Below are positions 1-10,876 of a stretch of 64,000 nucleotides of DNA, piece by piece; positions within the stretch are counted from its first letter, which is position 1, and each line of letters starts with the position of its first letter. The notes under the pieces are model-generated. The model was not told the origin of the DNA, ran no database searches, and saw only the letters and a list, made by a program, of their open reading frames with translations. Made by a program: the position numbers and the translations under genes. The stretch is from Gremmenia infestans (lineage: Eukaryota > Ascomycota > Leotiomycetes > Helotiales > Hamatocanthoscyphaceae). The stretch is taken from positions 1,054,001 through 1,118,000 of the forward strand of contig JAFEVB010000004.1 in assembly GCA_032629725.1 (NCBI GenBank), read 5' to 3'.

Positions 1-3000
1 AGCAAATACGACAACTGTCAGTAGAGATATCGGTGGCGAAGGGTTAACTCGTGACGACATGTTTAATGCTATCACAGAGAGTCTCAATATGTTCGACTTC
101 GCGGCAAATACAGCAACTGCGAGTCGAGATGGTGGCGAGGGATTGACTCGCGACGACATGCTCGATGCCGTTACAGAAGGTCTTCACATGTTCGACTTTG
201 TTGCAAATATGGCAGCTGCAAGTCGAGATGGTAGTGACGGAATAACGCGCGACGACATGTTTAATGCTATCACAGAGAGTCTTAATAAGTTTGACTTCGC
301 GGCGAATACGACAGCTCTTAGTCGAGAGGTTGCTAGTGAAGGGTTGACTCGCGATGATGTGTTCGTTGCCGTCAAAGCCGGCCTTGAAGATACACCTCTG
401 CAGACGGACCCTCACGGAGAACTGATCATAGAGCGATTGGAAGAGGTGATGGAAGCTATGCGTACAGAGTTCAAAGCGGTATCGGATGAGTCGAAGCAAA
501 ACGTCTCGGCTCATGGAAGAGACACAGAGCAAGTTCTGGATGCAACCAAGGACGGTTTTGAAAAGCTGCGCACTGATATCGAGAGTTATGTCGACCGAGC
601 TGCCGACGTGACTGGCAAGGATGAGATCTTGGACGGCATGAGAGAAAGCTTTACTTCTCTCCGCGCCGATATTGAATCTTTATTATCAAAAGGATCTGAT
701 AGCTCAATGGAAGCTGTTCAAGGCGAATTGGAACATCTTCGGGAGACGCTGGCTGGCTCACTTGTTCGTGGAGGATCTAGCGTGGAGAAGGACGATATAT
801 TGGAAGCCTTAAGAGAAGGTCTCGACAGTCTTCATGCGAATATTGATAGACCTCGCGACAGCAAAGATGAGATATTGGAAGCCTTAAGAGAAGGCCTCGA
901 CAGTCTTCATGCGAATATTGAGAGACCTAGCGACAGCAAAGACGAGATATTAGACGTCTTAAGAGAAGGTCTCGACAGTCTTCGTGCGGATATTGAGAGA
1001 CCTCGCGATAGCAATGAGAGCGTTCTCTCCGGTACAGGGGAAATTCTCGACGCACTCCAAGATGGCTTAACTGGGCTCCGTGCCGAGGTCGAGAAAATCA
1101 ACAACAAGCCCATCGACATGACCGTCAATTACGAAATCTTGGACGCCTTGAAGGAAGGTCTAGAAGGAGTACGAGCCGACATTGACCGTCTCCGAGAGAA
1201 CGGCAATGGCGAGCGAGCTATTGCAGAAATCACCGACACTGCAATCGTTGCCGCAGAAGGCTTGAAGCAAAAGGACATTCAGAATCTGGAAGTCTTGATC
1301 ACTCAGCTGAGAATGAAAGTTGAAGCTATGGAGTCTATGCCGCCGCCTGCTGCAGAGCCCGCGCCAGGATCCTTGTCTAAAGACGATATAATTAGCGTGG
1401 AGGAGAAACTAGCCAACGTACAAGAACTAGTGGCAGACATGCTGAATCGGGAGCAACCTGTGGATGAATCTGGTATTAAAAGAGAGGATATAGAGGCCAT
1501 CGAGACTCTACTTCGAAACACCAAAGCCAAACTAGACGAGATGGACCCAGAGCAAGCTGTAAAGAAAGATCACCTTGATGCTGTTGGGGTTCTTATTCAC
1601 GAAACCAAAGAAGGCGTCAATGAGCTTAAAATCCACCTGGAAGACGTTTCTAAGAAAGAAGAGGTCAACACCATCGAACTTCTGGTCCGCGATGTGATTG
1701 CCGGCCTTGAAGAGATGAAGGAGCGTGCAGTGAAGGAGTCAGAGGATGTTGAAAAGGTGACCAAGACCGATATCGAGGCAGTCGAAGCAGTTTGCCTAGA
1801 TGTCAAGACTGTCATTGAGCAAATGCTTTTGCCGGATGTTGCCGCTCTAGCATCAAAAGACGATGTCAAAAATCTTGGAGAGATGGTCAAGGAGTTTAAG
1901 GGCCGGATTGAGACCCACGCCGAAACCAATGCAAAATCTTTCGAAGAACGACAGGCAGAGACTGTTGGAGTTGGCGAGCGAGTGACGGAGATCAAAAGCT
2001 TTTTAGAAGAATTCAAAGATGCTATCAAGGAGAAGCTCGACGAGGGATCCACTAGTGTCGAGACTTTGGGCAAACTTCTTGAGGGTATGGGTGACTCCAT
2101 CGAACAAAACGCTGGTGTATCAGATGATATAAAAAATTTGTTTGACACGATGAAGGAGGAATTTGAGAAGTCGAATGCTGGAGTTGTCGGCACCAAGCTT
2201 GAGGCAGATGAGAAGTTCCAGGAGACACAGGAGACCCTGACAGCCAAGATCGACGAAAGATTCAACGAATTAATGACAAAGTACGACGATGCTCTACTAG
2301 CGGCTGAAACCAAGGCAAAGCTCGGCGAGGAGAAGAACGCTGAGGCTGAAGCTGCTGTATTAGGGACAAAAGCAGTAGCGGAAGAATTAAAACTACTCAT
2401 CGACACGTTAGGCAGTAGTTTTGGCGACTCAGTTGAGAAGATGGACGAAGCTTCGAAGACTGTTTTCCACAAAGTGGAAGATACTTTTACTCGAATTGAG
2501 GAGAATCATGCCGAAACCAAAACAGAACATCAATTGACCAGGGACGAAGTTTTCAAGACTGTCAGTGCAATTGAAGGAGTGGATGGTCACGTCCAAGAAT
2601 ATCACCCCAAGATTCTCGAATCCATCAAGGACGTTCTTCTCATCGTTGGTCAGCACTATGAGCATTCCAAGACATCTACCACAGAGATCCAGGAGAAGAT
2701 TGCTGAGATACCTATTCCTCCTCCAAAAGACGAAACACCTCTTATCAAGGAGGCTCCTCCTGTCCAGGAAAAGTATGATGATAGCCCTGTTCACGAGAAG
2801 CTAGATAAACTTGTTGACCACATGCATGTTGCCGGGAAATCATTTGCTCAGCTAGATATGCTTGACAAGATACATCAACAAGTGTTGCAGACTGCAGCTG
2901 AAGTTTCCGAATTTGTCTCGGCCCAGACCCAACGCATTGCTGATGATCATGAAGATAAGGAGAAGGCCGTTGAGGCTGCTACGATTGCTCTCGAGAAGCG

Positions 3001-3880
3001 TCTTGCACAGAAGGAATTGGTTGAGGCTACTGTGGTTGGCCTTCGCGAGGAGGAGGAACACCTGAAGGAGTCTGTAACGGTTCTCAAGAATGAGCAGGAC
3101 GATCTTGCACACCAAAAGATGCGCCTTTCAGCTGATGTGTCAAGTCTGGAGACTGCATTGAGGATACGACGGGAGGAGCTTCATGCAATGGAAGCACGAG
3201 CCGAAGGTCTTGAACGCCGCATTCTCGAAGGCGTGATTGATCATTCTCGTGCAGTACTCATCTCTAAGTCCAACAAAGGCCGAGATGCAATGAGCAGGAA
3301 GCGCGTTCCCAGCCATGCCATTTCAACCACCGGATCCGTATTGTCAGCCACCACCTCACGAGCCTCATACACAACACAAAGCGCAGTCAGCATGGCAATG
3401 AGCGGCAACCGCGCCATGGTCAGCGTTCCCATCAAAAATCCCGCTGGCGCGGCTAATGGCAGACGAATCCTCTCTCTAAACCAAATCACCCACAACGTAC
3501 CCACGGGCGGCATGAAGCGCAGCCATAGTGTCAAAGCCGTTGGCGGCTCCGGAGCCCTCAGGAAATCCAGCTGGGCTGGCTCTTTGAACAACAAATATGG
3601 CGATTTGAACAAGGAGAACCTTGCTCTTAAGGAGAGCGAGGAAGATGACGATCATAGTGATGGTGGGGAAGGAAGCGACGGTGAGACTATGAGACGTAGT
3701 AGTAGGGGTACGACGATCATGACTGGTACTACTGGCACGGGAATGAGCGAGACTGTGATTGATGAGGGGACTGAGTGGACGGGTAGTGCGGATGGTTCTC
3801 ATGATGAAACTGAGCTGGAGAGTCCAGGGGAGAATCCAAACGGGATGGTATTGTTTGAAGAGGGCGTGGAGGCTACTTAG
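1..3880 (+). CDS. Large repetitive coiled-coil protein, 5' end beyond the window (possible leashin-type tether)
   Basis: The reading frame is open from base 2 to the TAG at 3878-3880, so the N-terminus lies upstream and at least 1290 residues are visible. The first 130 visible residues are about four copies of a 33-34-residue unit with the core GLTRDDMFNAITESLN. Three near-identical 25-residue units with the core DEILEALREGLDSLHANIE follow at 791-1015. The middle is acidic, Lys/Glu-rich and heptad-like. The strongest coiled coil, around 2900-3240, ends near LEGVIDHSRAVLISKSNKG. A basic Ser/Thr-rich tail and an acidic end close the protein. No catalytic domain is seen. Very long repetitive proteins with a coiled-coil C-terminal region include the Woronin-body tether leashin (LAH) and other cortical or septal scaffolds; leashin is an inference from architecture only. 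The gene is convergent with SEN2. Confidence 0.85.
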   Translation, partial: ANTTTVSRDIGGEGLTRDDMFNAITESLNMFDFAANTATASRDGGEGLTRDDMLDAVTEGLHMFDFVANMAAASRDGSDGITRDDMFNAITESLNKFDFAANTTALSREVASEGLTRDDVFVAVKAGLEDTPLQTDPHGELIIERLEEVMEAMRTEFKAVSDESKQNVSAHGRDTEQVLDATKDGFEKLRTDIESYVDRAADVTGKDEILDGMRESFTSLRADIESLLSKGSDSSMEAVQGELEHLRETLAGSLVRGGSSVEKDDILEALREGLDSLHANIDRPRDSKDEILEALREGLDSLHANIERPSDSKDEILDVLREGLDSLRADIERPRDSNESVLSGTGEILDALQDGLTGLRAEVEKINNKPIDMTVNYEILDALKEGLEGVRADIDRLRENGNGERAIAEITDTAIVAAEGLKQKDIQNLEVLITQLRMKVEAMESMPPPAAEPAPGSLSKDDIISVEEKLANVQELVADMLNREQPVDESGIKREDIEAIETLLRNTKAKLDEMDPEQAVKKDHLDAVGVLIHETKEGVNELKIHLEDVSKKEEVNTIELLVRDVIAGLEEMKERAVKESEDVEKVTKTDIEAVEAVCLDVKTVIEQMLLPDVAALASKDDVKNLGEMVKEFKGRIETHAETNAKSFEERQAETVGVGERVTEIKSFLEEFKDAIKEKLDEGSTSVETLGKLLEGMGDSIEQNAGVSDDIKNLFDTMKEEFEKSNAGVVGTKLEADEKFQETQETLTAKIDERFNELMTKYDDALLAAETKAKLGEEKNAEAEAAVLGTKAVAEELKLLIDTLGSSFGDSVEKMDEASKTVFHKVEDTFTRIEENHAETKTEHQLTRDEVFKTVSAIEGVDGHVQEYHPKILESIKDVLLIVGQHYEHSKTSTTEIQEKIAEIPIPPPKDETPLIKEAPPVQEKYDDSPVHEKLDKLVDHMHVAGKSFAQLDMLDKIHQQVLQTAAEVSEFVSAQTQRIADDHEDKEKAVEAATIALEKRLAQKELVEATVVGLREEEEHLKESVTVLKNEQDDLAHQKMRLSADVSSLETALRIRREELHAMEARAEGLERRILEGVIDHSRAVLISKSNKGRDAMSRKRVPSHAISTTGSVLSATTSRASYTTQSAVSMAMSGNRAMVSVPIKNPAGAANGRRILSLNQITHNVPTGGMKRSHSVKAVGGSGALRKSSWAGSLNNKYGDLNKENLALKESEEDDDHSDGGEGSDGETMRRSSRGTTIMTGTTGTGMSETVIDEGTEWTGSADGSHDETELESPGENPNGMVLFEEGVEAT
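2..390 (+). repeat. Tandem in-frame repeat of about 100 bases, four copies
   Basis: The coding sequence repeats every 33-34 codons with the core SRDxGGEGLTRDDM followed by hxAhTEsL and FDFAAN. Copies 1 and 3 share FNAITESLN while copy 2 has LDAVTEGLH, so a two-unit block may have been duplicated. The array continues beyond the left edge. Confidence 0.9.
791..1015 (+). repeat. Tandem in-frame 75-base repeat, three copies
   Basis: Units start at 791, 866 and 941. Each encodes 25 residues with the core DEILEALREGLDSLHANIE and ends RPRDSK or a close variant. The near identity at the DNA level indicates recent duplication. Confidence 0.92.
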
Positions 3881-4514
3881 TATGCATTTCTTTTGGGTGG
3901 ATTCTTGTAATTACTACACTTTATTGTTGATGGGGAACTTGGGATGGACATTATTGGATGGAAGGGAGGATGGAAAACCGGTTGCTCCTTTATGACTTTA
4001 TGAATAGCGTTTAGCGAGTCGAATTAGCTGTAGCTGTTACTTTTATTAAAACCCTCCTGAGTATGTGCTGGCTTATTACAGTTCTCAATAAACCGTGCAC
4101 CTAGGTATGACGATATTATCCAATTAAATTTTAATCATCACTGGTACTATTCAAAAACGCGCAACTCTACCCCATCCAAATCAAGGAATTGAACAGTGTC
4201 GCTGAATGTTGCAGAGCTATACCAGCGCCATTTGGAGTAGCTTTCTCAGCATCTTGATACCTTGAAAACTGCATTCTTTACATTGGATTTTGTATTCATA
4301 CACTAAACTGCTAGCGCACCTTGTACTCTTACCTAATTATCTTACGTACAGGCTTTGTCAAGTTCGAAAGGCCAATATCCTAATACATGGCGTATGCGGA
4401 GCTCCTGCAGTCATAATGAAGAAGAGACACACAAGCACATAAATGTGACTCCTAAATTGAATTCCAATTCCATCATGGATATCTAAACACGTATATCATA
4501 CAAACCATCCCTCC
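3881..4514. other. Intergenic, convergent 3' ends
   Basis: This AT-rich spacer lies between the coiled-coil gene (+) and SEN2 (-). No open frame or RNA gene stands out, and it should hold both 3' UTRs. Confidence 0.6.
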
Positions 4515-6494
4515 TCAATCCCTCATCCTATTCGCCGAAAACCGTTTCATAACCACCTCCCTAATCTTATACCGGCCCAATATCCCATGCACACCCAACA
4601 CCCTCTCCTCCTCCACATTCAATGGGGCAGGAATATCCACATAGACAAGAATAAGCGTCTTCTTGACCTGCGTGATGACTCGATTGATACAGTTCATCCA
4701 ATGCCACGTCCTCCTCTCCTTCCCATCCACATAAACCCTGAGCAAGGTATCGCTCCTCCAATACGGCTCACTATAATTCGGCAGAATTATTATGCCGAAT
4801 TCCGCATGGTCGAAGACGGGTCCCCGGTTGTAGAGCATGAGATCGCAGGAAAATTTTATGCCGGACCGTGGTACCCAACCTAGGGAGCGGAAGTGGTGGT
4901 ACACGACGTAGTTGATCATGAACGGATCATCGGGCCTCAAGGCTGGGTTGGGCCGTGGTGGGAAGTATGAGGAAGCGCGGAAGAGGTAGAAGAGATCTTG
5001 TGTTGGGATGGGGGCTTTGGTGGTTGCGGAGAGGATGGTGAGGGCGCCGAGGGCGTAGGAGAGGAAGAATGCTTCTTCGAGGGTGAGTTGGGTGTGTTCT
5101 TGGTCTTTGATGGCGGGGAGTGATGGGTCCTCTGAGACGGTGATGGCTACTAGGCCTTGTTCCGGATGGGGTGGTTCGGATTGGAGGAAGGTGTTCTTTT
5201 CCACGGTTGGGGAGAACCGGACGCTCTTTGCGCGTTTTCTACCGAGCAGAGGGTTGGCCAGGGCAGAGCCATTGGGCGTGGTGTTGCCATGGACTGTTTC
5301 GTCCGACTGGCTTGATCCATTGTTTGTGTCGTCGCTAGTTTCGGACGGATCTGAGGAGAAGAGAGACTCCTCCGCGACATCATGTCCATTGGGTAGAAGC
5401 TCTTTAGAGTTTGAAGTATTGCCATTGGTCTTTAGATCAACCGCGACAGTGTCTACAACTCTTTCGTTGAAAACTGGGATTTCGAGGTGACTGTTGCTTT
5501 CAATTGTCTGTGGCAAAGGTAGGGCGACCGAATTTGGCAAGGCCAAGAGTTCAAGTGGACCGACAGGTGCAGATGGTGTTAAGTCCTGCTGCACTATCAA
5601 TCCCAAGACAGCATTGCCACGAGATATGTGAGGTTCTGTGAGACTTTCATTTGTATCTTCCAAATCAATACCCGAATCAAGCGAAGAATTGGGAAGTGAC
5701 AGAAGCTCCAGAGGGCCAACAGGAGAAACAATATATTTGGTTTGGGCTAGAGCGGGCTTGGCAGAGCCATTCAGAACTACAGTAACACTCTCTTTGAGTA
5801 AATCTGTGTTTGAAGAGTTGCTACTGATGGTCTTCTCAAGCCCCTTTGGGAGAGGATCAATCTCGATCACTTCTGCCACCGATGATACTTCATCAGGAGG
5901 TTCTTCACCACCACCAATAATTGATTCTGCTTCTGCTTCCTCTGATCGTTTCTGATCAATGGCTTCCCTCTCTTTTCGTGCCCTTTCCCACTTGACCTGT
6001 TGCCGCTCCAGCCGTCGTTTCGCCGTGTTCTCTTCACTTGTAGCTTTCTCCTTGATCCCTCGTCGAGTCTTCTCCCGTGTCATCCAACTTGGTTCACTTC
6101 GACTTAAGCTTCCTTTTCCATAGAATCCCTGCTCCCACAGCCCTCGGATCGACCGAGTATCTGTGACATGGACAGACCGGGTTTCTGGAGAATACCATCC
6201 TTGATATGGTGGATCGAAATGTGTTGACTCTGATCCAACTGTCTGCCGAAGCCATACGTAGAGGATGTGGAAAAGGGAAAGGGGATTATGAGGTACAAAG
6301 GTGGGGAGTGGGAAGGTTCGGAGCGGGGCTGGGAGAGCGTATAATTTATTCAGTTGCTGAAATTTAGAAGGGCCATTATTCCTTGGCTTTGGCAAGCTCT
6401 TGACGCCATCTGTCGAAGGAGCTGGTGTCGCATCGGCTGCGTTAGCTAGGAGAGTCGGAAGGTCAATGGTCGCGGTTTGCGCGGTATCTGCCAT
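4515..6494 (-). CDS. SEN2: tRNA-splicing endonuclease subunit Sen2
   Basis: This uninterrupted 659-codon frame encodes the catalytic subunit that cleaves the 5' splice site of intron-containing tRNAs in the Sen2-Sen34-Sen15-Sen54 complex. The N-terminal domain contains PYQGWYSPETRSVHVTDT and LWEQGFYGKGSLSRSEPSW. The C-terminal nuclease fold carries LMLYNRGPVFDHAEFGI, giving the expected catalytic Tyr (about 551) and His (about 561). The third residue, Lys, is in VKKTLILVYVD (about 611-612). Between the two domains, about residues 150-450, lies a charged Ser/Glu-rich linker much longer than the yeast equivalent, with two LPNS-containing segments. The start is the first ATG in frame. It is transcribed away from the ceramide glucosyltransferase gene. 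Confidence 0.93.
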   Translation of the reverse strand: MADTAQTATIDLPTLLANAADATPAPSTDGVKSLPKPRNNGPSKFQQLNKLYALPAPLRTFPLPTFVPHNPLSLFHILYVWLRQTVGSESTHFDPPYQGWYSPETRSVHVTDTRSIRGLWEQGFYGKGSLSRSEPSWMTREKTRRGIKEKATSEENTAKRRLERQQVKWERARKEREAIDQKRSEEAEAESIIGGGEEPPDEVSSVAEVIEIDPLPKGLEKTISSNSSNTDLLKESVTVVLNGSAKPALAQTKYIVSPVGPLELLSLPNSSLDSGIDLEDTNESLTEPHISRGNAVLGLIVQQDLTPSAPVGPLELLALPNSVALPLPQTIESNSHLEIPVFNERVVDTVAVDLKTNGNTSNSKELLPNGHDVAEESLFSSDPSETSDDTNNGSSQSDETVHGNTTPNGSALANPLLGRKRAKSVRFSPTVEKNTFLQSEPPHPEQGLVAITVSEDPSLPAIKDQEHTQLTLEEAFFLSYALGALTILSATTKAPIPTQDLFYLFRASSYFPPRPNPALRPDDPFMINYVVYHHFRSLGWVPRSGIKFSCDLMLYNRGPVFDHAEFGIIILPNYSEPYWRSDTLLRVYVDGKERRTWHWMNCINRVITQVKKTLILVYVDIPAPLNVEEERVLGVHGILGRYKIREVVMKRFSANRMRD

Positions 6495-7362
6495 AGTGAG
6501 AGCAATACTACCGTGGAGTCATGTCGAGCTTTCTAGGTATTGCAAATGTCAGCAACCAAGGTTTACAGAATTGTTATCCTCGTCTTCTGCACAGCTGAAT
6601 GTTTTGAGCAATGCTCAGATACCGTTGTAGTCTTCTCGAAGAGAATTGAGCCAGCATTGAAGAAGGACATAAAGTCAGAGTCAATCTCCTAAGCATCTAA
6701 TGGTGTCATCACCGCAAGCTGGGCTGTCGTAGCCTCTACCCATGCCATAAAATAGAAATAGGGATATACTTACAGCTACAAAGGATCTTTTCTGTGGTGT
6801 TAAGAGAAGTTTGCGAGAAGAATGGTCTGATGAGGGAAGGAGTTGCTTTTCTGTGCCTCGAGGAAAATATTTGTTGCGGGAAATCCCGATGCGTGCATGT
6901 GACGCGGCCGCTCATGCCCCGACTTGCAGCTAGTCTAGTTCTAGGGCGAATGAATGGCAATGCAAAAGTCATCCAAGTAGTGGGTTTCTCTTGATACAAA
7001 TGATTCTCTAAAGGCAAAGTAATTATAAATCTATAGGAATAATAGTTCCCGGTTTTCTAAGATTATTTTGTAAAATTCGACAAAACAGTCTTATTTCCTT
7101 TTTGTGTTCCGGAATTTCCTAGAGCACTAAGTGAAAGAGCAGAGGAGAGCTTACCCAGCACAACCTAAAGCAGTTGCGGAAAAGTAGATATATAGGAAGG
7201 TCATAATGTCTGTTTCTAATACTTGAGTAACCCATAATTTGAGGCTTTGAATTTACGAGCTCTATCCACCACACGTGATTTGGTGGGACAACAATCTGAA
7301 AACCTTTATAGATTCTCTCACGATCTTTCGAATGTGACAGACACCAAGCCAACTACATCCGT
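6495..7362. promoter_or_regulatory. Divergent intergenic region, SEN2 / ceramide glucosyltransferase
   Basis: The 868 bases separate two divergent start codons, so both promoters must be here. Short open frames occur on both strands but none resembles a protein. Confidence 0.5.
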
Positions 7363-9094
7363 ATGACAATCGACTCTCTGAAATCTGTTGCGGCTACTGC
7401 GCGATCAGTAAAACTCGCAGAGCAAAATGCTATGGATACATGGATCTTTGGCATCGCTCTGACCTGCGGTATTTGGTACTTCTTCATCGTGCTAGTCCAA
7501 GGAATTGGTTCCGCCCAGCTGTATGTTTATACGCGAAATGCCACTTCTAGAGCATCTTCAAGCTGATACTCTCTTCTTTAGATACCGATACTACTCCTTT
7601 AAGCCAAAGCCTGCCGTCTCTCCCACCTTGCCAACAAGAAATGTCCCACATATTACCGTACTACGACCTGTTAAGGGTCTTGAGCCCCAGCTCTACGAAT
7701 GCCTAGCTGCTACATTTCGACAAGTATACCCTCTGGAGAAGTTGACAATCTACTTTTGTGTAGCTTCAGCTAGCGATCCTGCATTCCCCGTGTTACAACG
7801 TCTACTGTCAGACTTCCCACGCTTCGATGCCAAAATATTTGTGGAGGAAGAAGATCCCAATCTGGCTGGTCATGGCGGAGAGACAACGAATTTGGGGCCT
7901 AATCCCAAGATCAGGAACATGAGCAGAGGATACAGGGAGGCTAAAGGCGATATCATCTGGGTCATTGACTGCAATGTTTGGATTGGGAAAGGCGTAGCTG
8001 GACGGATGGTGGACAAGCTCTGCGGATACAAGGCGGATGGGACAAAAGCCATACCTTACAAGTTTGTTCATCAGCTACCACTTGTTGTGGACAGTGTGGG
8101 CGCAAGTGTAGATGAAGAGTCTAGAGGTCTACTCCGCCATGAAGAAGACCAACAGGTCTCATCGACTAGCTCCTCCGCATACGATATATCTTCCCCGCCC
8201 AAAGACGAGTCGCATCTTGACACGGTACTCCGAACTGGTGGTGGACGCCTTGAGGAAATGTTCATGGCATCATCGCACGCAAAATTCTACACGGCAATCA
8301 ACACCGTTTCAATTGCTCCCTGCATCGTGGGAAAGTCGAATATGTTCAGACGGTCGCATCTAGACTACTTGACGTCTGGAGCCTCTCCCTACTCGCCCGG
8401 GATTGACTTCTTCTCTGAAAATATATGCGAGGATCACTTGATTGGAGATTTACTCTGGCGAGAGAAGGTCGAGGAGGAGAAGGCTGGAACCAAATTCTAT
8501 AAGCATGGACTGGTCTTCGGCGACTTAGCTATCCAGCCCATGGCAGGCATGTCAGTACGAGAATACATTGCAAGGAGGGTTCGGTGGCTCCGCGTTAGGA
8601 AATGGACCGTCACCTTGGCTACATTTGTAGAGCCTGGAGTTGAGCCCATTTTATGTTCAGCCTACGGAGCATTTGCATTTACAACCTTACCATTGTTTCA
8701 CGAAAAACTTGGAGTCCCCCAAACATGGGCTGCTTTCTTTATCTCTTGGATAGCAAGTGCATTGACATGGATGCTCGTGGATTCTTTAGTCTATGCCAAA
8801 CTCCATTCTGGTGCATCAATCGAGCTGGACGAGGACACACCTTCCTTCGCAAAGCCTCCTGGTAGACAGACGAGAAGATCGATCGGCGAATGGATCTCTG
8901 CATGGATCGGTCGCGAGTTCCTCGCTCTTCCAATCTGGTCTTGGGCCTGCCTGGGTGGAACGACCGTTATGTGGCGAGGCAAGAAATTTCGCGTCGGCCT
9001 GGATATGCGAGTCGTCGAAATCAAAAACTTGCAGGAAACGCTTACTCTTGAGCCAGAGAATATGCGCTCACGAAGTAAAGATAGAGTTGACTGA
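7363..9094 (+). CDS. Ceramide glucosyltransferase (GT21)
   Basis: Two exons, 7363-7520 and 7582-9094, encode 556 residues. The intron (GTATGT...TTTAG) joins AQL to YRYYS. The enzyme transfers glucose from UDP-glucose to ceramide at the Golgi/ER membrane to make fungal glucosylceramide. A membrane anchor lies near residues 27-48. The family motifs are present in order: PVKGLEP, the DXD-like VIDCNVWIG (about 180), the D3 segment SENICEDHLIGDL (about 335) and the (Q/R)XXRW-type motif ARRVRWLR (about 385). Hydrophobic segments after about residue 405 fit the C-terminal membrane region. The size matches fungal GCS and no defects are seen. Confidence 0.92.
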
Positions 9095-10876
9095 TACGAA
9101 TACCCCGATAGACTAATGCTTGATGAATTGATATTGCCGCCCCTTGGTTTTTTCTTCTTTTCCTCATGTGCTATCTATTACTACTTTACCCGCCTGCGGT
9201 TTCTCCATTGGTCAGTGCTCATATAAAGCGATACTTTCATTGATCTAAGCTATTTGCATTGCTTTAATCCGTCCTACCGCATTGAGGCTATCGAGGTATT
9301 GGGCCCTCCCGGATCCAATCATGTTCCTGAACTAAACATACCCCTTCACTCATTAGCCCCTCACTCTCAACAACTTCTTGTCTGCCTTGCACCTCGTGCA
9401 AACTGTTCACCCTTGTCACAAATTCCGCTCTAAACACGCTATCTAACGCTCAACGGCGAGGAGAAGTTGGGCAGCATAGCAGCGAACCACGTGATTCCAC
9501 TCTATGTAGCCCTACGCGGCAAGCGGCTGCTTCTACCAAGCTTTCCCTACGTAGTAGTCATATTCTCTATTGGCCAATTGAGCACCCAGAGATCCGTTTG
9601 AAAAAGATTTGCATAATCGACGAATATTGTGGGGTAAGTGGATTTGTTAGGTTATATCTGTGAGGTCAGCCTTGCCCCAGCCTTGTCACCTCAAACCCCA
9701 TTGCGTTCACTAATACTCCAAACATTTCGTTTTTCAACTTTGCGTCTATATCTAAATTTTCCCCTGAAAAGTATCTGTCCTGTTTCAGAAATGTCAAGAA
9801 TACAATCTAAAAGGCTAAGCTCAACCTCAACCTCGATATCAAACCGCTTTTCCACAGCCGAGATCCTAAACCCAATACCCCGAGCTTCCCACAAGAGCCA
9901 GGGCCATAGTCGGCTTGGAAATGAAGTGCAGAGGGTGGTTTTTATTGGCGTCCGAGGACGCGCTGTAATGGTATTCCTTCCGCTTTCTCTCCTGCCGACC
10001 TACCTACCCAAACCCATTCTCAAACTTCCATCTCTTCTCATTACGCTACTAGGTACAAGGGAAGCTAAGCAAAATTGACTGATCTCAGATGATGGGGAAT
10101 GCGAACCCCGATCCAACACGCCTACCCTTCCTACTTCCACACCCACCACCTGCACTTCCCCAGCCACGACGAAAGAAACACCACGCTCTATGCCAGAGTA
10201 TAAGAAAGTACCTGAAGTGGTGTATATAGCGAGTCTATGGCTAAACCCAGTCCACAGGTGTGGCGGCGTTGTTTCCAGTGCAAAATATTGAGGGGAGTGT
10301 AGAAAGAGGTCGCGTGTGAGGATATGCGTATCGGGGACGCCAAAGAAAAAGGCGAACAGAAAGAGTTTGGTGATATGGTGAGGGTAAGGGAAAGGTTGAG
10401 AAGTAAATAAGTGGAGGAAAAGGAGGAGGAGAAAAAAAGCAAAGGGCCTGAAGAAAGCTGATGTCGACGAGTGGAGAAATAGCGTTACGCAAGAATATGA
10501 CTTGGCGCTCGAAAGCAGTGAGAAAGGTAGGTAGGTGCCTTGCACCATCCTCCATACAAGTGATGTAGCGATATTGGAACGTGCGAGTAGCTGACAAGTA
10601 AAAGAAAAGGGAAAATACTTTCAAGAAGGAACCATATGAATGAAAAGAGTGGAGACGGAGGGAGAAACCCCAGAAGAGGAAATTAGCTTTCAGGGGTTAT
10701 AGCACGTTTCTCAAATTCCTTGATAGGAAAGAGTCTAGTGTGTACCTTAATAAGGAGTGCTACTGTAAGAGTATATAATAATAAATCGCTACGTGCTGAA
10801 AATCCGGGTATATTCCATATCCCACAAACTGAATGCAAAGCTGCTCCGTGACCTCGTTATCATTACACATCCTAGT
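9095..10876. other. Intergenic with unassigned coding-like stretches
   Basis: No gene could be established here. A plus-strand frame from the ATG at 9791 begins MSRIQSKRLSSTSTSISNRF and could splice from a GT near 9967 to an AG near 10087. Glu/Lys-rich plus-strand segments follow at about 10315-10530, but stops interrupt every frame. A hydrophobic 182-codon frame on the minus strand (10000-10548) is probably the complement of the purine-rich strand. Transcript data would be needed to call a gene. Confidence 0.3.

Noticed and set aside
1597..2472. Ser-rich 291-codon frame antisense to the coiled-coil gene
   Set aside because: It is a shadow of the Glu/Lys-rich coding strand, whose complement reads Ser/Phe/Leu.
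10000..10548. Hydrophobic 182-codon frame on the minus strand
   Set aside because: It is the complement of a purine-rich stretch; Phe/Leu/Ser composition follows base bias and no domain is seen.
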